Both the position numbers and the translations under genes were made by a program. DNA of 36,255 bases from an uncultured bacterium. Lineage in GTDB: Bacteria > Cyanobacteriota > Vampirovibrionia > Gastranaerophilales > Gastranaerophilaceae. The DNA lies in the NCBI GenBank assembly GCA_949285255.1, contig CASDXV010000007.1, positions 1 through 36,255 of the forward strand. The letters are read 5' to 3'. Shown one piece after another: positions 33,714 to 36,255 of the stretch; position 1 is the stretch's first letter; each line of letters opens with the position of its first letter. Under the pieces are notes generated by a model that was not told the origin of the DNA, ran no database searches, and saw only the letters and a list, made by a program, of their open reading frames with translations.

Positions 33714-34189
33714 CTTCTTGACAGAGCAACTTTACCGCTTCTTACAAAATCTTTGTAACCGTAGGGTTTAATTAACTCAATTAAAGCCTGTATTTGTTTT
33801 TCATCATCAACTATCTGAAGAGTGTAGGTTTTATCGGTAATATCAATGACTTTAGCACCCGTAACTTCGGCTATTCTTAGGATTTTATCTGCATCTTCGT
33901 CTTTAGGCTGAATTTTAATCATAACAATCTCACGCTCTATTGCCTCATTTACGGACAAATCAGACACTTTAAGAACGGGAATCAGCCTGTGGAGCTGTTT
34001 ACAGATTTGCTCAATTGCCTCCTGAGTTGCAACAGTTGTAATTGTTATTTTTGAATAGTTTCTGTCAATTGTAGGAGCAACGGTAAGGCTTTCTATGTTA
34101 TATCCGCGTCCTGAAAACAAGTCTACAACGCGCGACAGTACGCCTGCTTCATTTGTAACCAAAATAGATATTGTATGTAATGTGCTCAT
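33710..34189 (-). CDS. ilvN: Acetolactate synthase small regulatory subunit
   Basis: Regulatory subunit that gives valine feedback control to acetolactate synthase. An N-terminal ACT domain ([30 protein letters not shown]) is followed by the C-terminal small-subunit domain (about 80-159). I choose ATG 34189 (159 aa) because AGGAGAG lies five bases upstream. The in-frame ATG 34204 lies before that site and inside the ilvB end. The ilvB stop overlaps the ribosome site, so the genes are coupled. Confidence 0.95.
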   Translation of the reverse strand: MSTLHTISILVTNEAGVLSRVVDLFSGRGYNIESLTVAPTIDRNYSKITITTVATQEAIEQICKQLHRLIPVLKVSDLSVNEAIEREIVMIKIQPKDEDADKILRIAEVTGAKVIDITDKTYTLQIVDDEKQIQALIELIKPYGYKDFVRSGKVALSRS

Positions 34190-34197
34190 AATCTCTC

Positions 34198-35913
34198 CTA
34201 GCAAACTTTCTGGTCATTTGACAGTAAAACCTTATTCAAAGGCTGCCCTGCAAGCACCCAAGGATAAACCATCTCAAAATTTTCTACAACAAAATCAATA
34301 AACACAGAGCAATTTGACTCCATAGCCTCTTTTAACGCAGGTATAATGTCTTCTTCTTTTTCTACCCTTATACCCTTAGCACCATATGCTTGCGCTAATT
34401 TTACAAAATCCGGAGCAGAAATTTTTGTTTCACTGTAGTGTTTATTAAAGAGTTTTTCCTGCCACTGACGAACCATACCGAGATAGCCGTTATTTATAAC
34501 GCAGTTTATTACCTTTAAGCCATAATCCATACAGGTTGCAAGCTCTTGGATATTCATCTGAATTGAGCCGTCGCCTGCAATGTTAAGAACAAGGGCATTT
34601 TTATCCGCAACGGCAGCACCCATTGCAGCAGGGAAACCAAAACCCATAGTACCTAAACCGCCCGATGTTATAAAGCGTCTTGGCTCATCAAACTTAAACA
34701 TCTGAGCACACCACATTTGATGTTGCCCGACTTCCGTGCAAACAATAGGTTTAAAGGCTTTTGTGTACTCATAAATTGTCTCAATAACCTTAACAGCACT
34801 GAGTTTATCTGACGGGCACTCGGGAATTGCTCTTTTTTGCTTCCATTCGTCAATTTGTTTAAGCCACTTTTCTTTTGCTTCATGGTCAATGGTAAAGGGT
34901 TTTGATGAAAGCTCTTTTATCATTGCGCTAAGTACATTTTTAGCATCACCAACAATTGGAATATCAACCTTAACATTTTTTGAAATTGAACATGGGTCAA
35001 TATCAACGTGGATTACCTGAGAATCTCTTGCAAAGCGTTTGAGGCATCCTGTAATCCTGTCGTTAAATCTTGTACCTACCGCAAAAATAACATCCGCATG
35101 GACAACTGCAAAATTTGCCCAGTAATTACCGTGCATGCCAAGCATACCAAGGCTTTGAAGAGAACTTTCAGGATAAGTTCCCTTGCCCATCAAGGTGTGT
35201 GCTACAGGCATTTCAAGCAACTGTGCAAGCTTTGTCAGCTCTTGATGAGCACCGGCTTGCAAAACTCCGCCGCCTGAGATTATAACAGGTCTTTGAGCTT
35301 CTCTTAAAAGCTTAAGCGCCTTTGAAATCTGGAGCGGGTGGCCTTTGTATGTGGGGTTATAACCGACAAGTTTAACTTCTTTTGGGTATTCAAAAGCAGC
35401 TTTAGCAGTTAATACGTCTTTTGGCATGTCAATTACAACAGGGCCGGGTTTACCTGTTGTAGCAATATAGAATGCCTCTTTTATAATTCTTGCCAAATCT
35501 TTTACATCTTTTACAAGGTAATTGTGCTTGCAGCAAGAGCGTGTAATTCCAACTATATCAGCCTCTTGAAAAGCGTCATTACCAATTTGCTCTGTTGACA
35601 CCTGACCTGTAAATACAACAAGCGGATAGCCGTCATAATAAGCGTTTGCTATACCTGTTACAGTGTTACATGCCCCAGGCCCCGATGTAACAAGCGCAAC
35701 ACCGGGACGACCCGAAACTCTTGCATAACCTTCTGCAGCATGAATTGCAGCCTGCTCGTGACGCACCAAGTAGTGTTTAATTTTATCTTGGTTATATAAT
35801 GCCTCATAAATGTTCAAAATGACGCCGCCGGGGTAGCCAAAAATCTCATCAACCCCCTCTGCCTCAAGTGATTTAAGGAATATTTGTGCGCCCGTGAACA
35901 TTTCTTTAGCCAT
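34198..35913 (-). CDS. ilvB: Acetolactate synthase large catalytic subunit
   Basis: Thiamine-diphosphate enzyme that joins two pyruvates (or pyruvate and 2-ketobutyrate) in valine, leucine and isoleucine synthesis. Visible are GVDEIFGYPGG, the catalytic Glu in RHEQAAIHAAEGYAR (about residue 52), the FAD-binding middle domain and the TPP motif GDGSIQMNIQEL to NNGYLGMVRQWQ (about 440-480). The 571-aa length is normal. GGAGAG precedes ATG 35913. It forms an operon with ilvN and is divergent from the SulP gene. Confidence 0.97.
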   Translation of the reverse strand: MAKEMFTGAQIFLKSLEAEGVDEIFGYPGGVILNIYEALYNQDKIKHYLVRHEQAAIHAAEGYARVSGRPGVALVTSGPGACNTVTGIANAYYDGYPLVVFTGQVSTEQIGNDAFQEADIVGITRSCCKHNYLVKDVKDLARIIKEAFYIATTGKPGPVVIDMPKDVLTAKAAFEYPKEVKLVGYNPTYKGHPLQISKALKLLREAQRPVIISGGGVLQAGAHQELTKLAQLLEMPVAHTLMGKGTYPESSLQSLGMLGMHGNYWANFAVVHADVIFAVGTRFNDRITGCLKRFARDSQVIHVDIDPCSISKNVKVDIPIVGDAKNVLSAMIKELSSKPFTIDHEAKEKWLKQIDEWKQKRAIPECPSDKLSAVKVIETIYEYTKAFKPIVCTEVGQHQMWCAQMFKFDEPRRFITSGGLGTMGFGFPAAMGAAVADKNALVLNIAGDGSIQMNIQELATCMDYGLKVINCVINNGYLGMVRQWQEKLFNKHYSETKISAPDFVKLAQAYGAKGIRVEKEEDIIPALKEAMESNCSVFIDFVVENFEMVYPWVLAGQPLNKVLLSNDQKVC

Positions 35914-35933
35914 GTTTTCTCTCCATTAGTTTT

Positions 35934-35975
35934 TGGTATAATTGCATTATACTATGAAAAAATTAAAAGTGTCAG
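35934..35975. promoter_or_regulatory. Divergent promoters of ilvB and the SulP gene
   Basis: Plus: extended -10 TGG-TATAAT (35934-35942), with +1 about five bases before ATG 35954. Minus: CTGACA (35975-35970), 18 bases, TATAAT (35951-35946). The ilvB -35 lies inside the first codons of the SulP gene, so each promoter blocks the other. Confidence 0.6.
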
Positions 35976-36255
35976 GAGATTTAACCGGAGGATTTTTAGG
36001 GGCGGTAATAGCGCTGCCTCAAGCTTTAGCCTTTGGTGTAGCAATCGGAGTAGGCGCCGCAAGCGGATTATGGGGTGCTGTTATTTTATGCTTTTTGGTC
36101 GGAGCGTTTGGTTGCAACCAGCCGCTTTTATCAGGCCCGACAGGCCCTGCAGCAATTGTCACCGCATCGGCTTTAGCTATTGTAAACGGAAATATTGAGG
36201 CACTTTTTGCGATAATATTATTATCGGGCATTTTTCAGATAATTATCTCTCGCAC
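35954..36255 (+). CDS. SulP family anion transporter (5' part, cut by window end)
   Basis: The first 100 codons of a SulP/SLC26-type anion transporter (sulfate, bicarbonate or similar), running off the right edge. The frame is open to the end. GDLTGGFLGAVIALPQALAFGVAIG (residues 8-32) matches the first SulP membrane segment, and SGPTGPAAIVTASA (about 60-73) matches the conserved third-helix region. The N-terminal extension is very short. The ATG has no ribosome site and lies five bases after the predicted +1. Whether a C-terminal STAS domain exists cannot be seen. Confidence 0.85.
   Translation, partial: MKKLKVSGDLTGGFLGAVIALPQALAFGVAIGVGAASGLWGAVILCFLVGAFGCNQPLLSGPTGPAAIVTASALAIVNGNIEALFAIILLSGIFQIIISR

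Overview
The window looks like a core chromosomal segment of an AT-rich, didermic bacterium, most plausibly a gut Melainabacterium/Vampirovibrionia (Candidatus Gastranaerophilales-like). This is an inference: low GC, a complete RND-TolC efflux operon (outer membrane present), an RqcP-type S4 protein and a solo MsmK/UgpC-type ATPase otherwise common in Gram-positives, a GH57/DUF3536-like enzyme shared with cyanobacteria, and a FliA/WhiG-type sigma factor. No rRNA, tRNA, CRISPR array, insertion sequence or prophage was seen, and no gene-free stretch exceeds 300 bases.

Layout. 1-193: a hairpin-rich, more GC-rich edge and a terminator, then leuS. 2695-5404: four minus-strand genes without signal peptides, two of which share an N-terminal motif and a C-terminal coiled coil; their function is unknown and this is the most novel block. 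5600-9583: a short NagA-like deacetylase, a secreted small protein and a GH57-family enzyme. 9585-12720: a DUF429-like protein divergent from an ABC exporter, then two small proteins. 12717-18890 (minus): outer-membrane factor, RND pump and membrane-fusion protein as one operon (transcribed mfp-rnd-tolC). 19032-21944: a small ORF, a solo sugar-type ABC ATPase, a PAS/histidine-kinase-like protein that lacks its phospho-acceptor His, and a divergent STAS-like protein. 22123-25879: PilZ protein, glycine-zipper secreted protein and a 741-aa EF-hand/coiled-coil protein. 25926-28383: recF divergent from a PfkB sugar kinase plus rqcP. 28586-30392: sigma factor and NYN nuclease. 30669-36255: yidC divergent from mnmE, panD, ilvN-ilvB (minus), and the start of a SulP transporter.

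How the genes work together: housekeeping translation/RNA functions (leuS, mnmE, rqcP, yidC), branched-chain amino acid and pantothenate synthesis (ilvBN, panD), glycan metabolism (nagA, GH57), envelope export (RND-TolC, ABC exporter), and a regulatory set (sigma factor, PilZ, STAS-like, pseudo-kinase).

Three observations deserve priority: (1) a family of signal-less coiled-coil proteins with an axial-protein-like architecture; (2) seven genes whose -10 box lies so close to the start codon that the transcripts should be leaderless; (3) domain-level oddities in otherwise standard proteins (YidC with a roughly 120-residue extracytoplasmic insert, a His-less sensor kinase, a NagA without its N-terminal part). 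All function calls come from reading translations by eye, without database searches.
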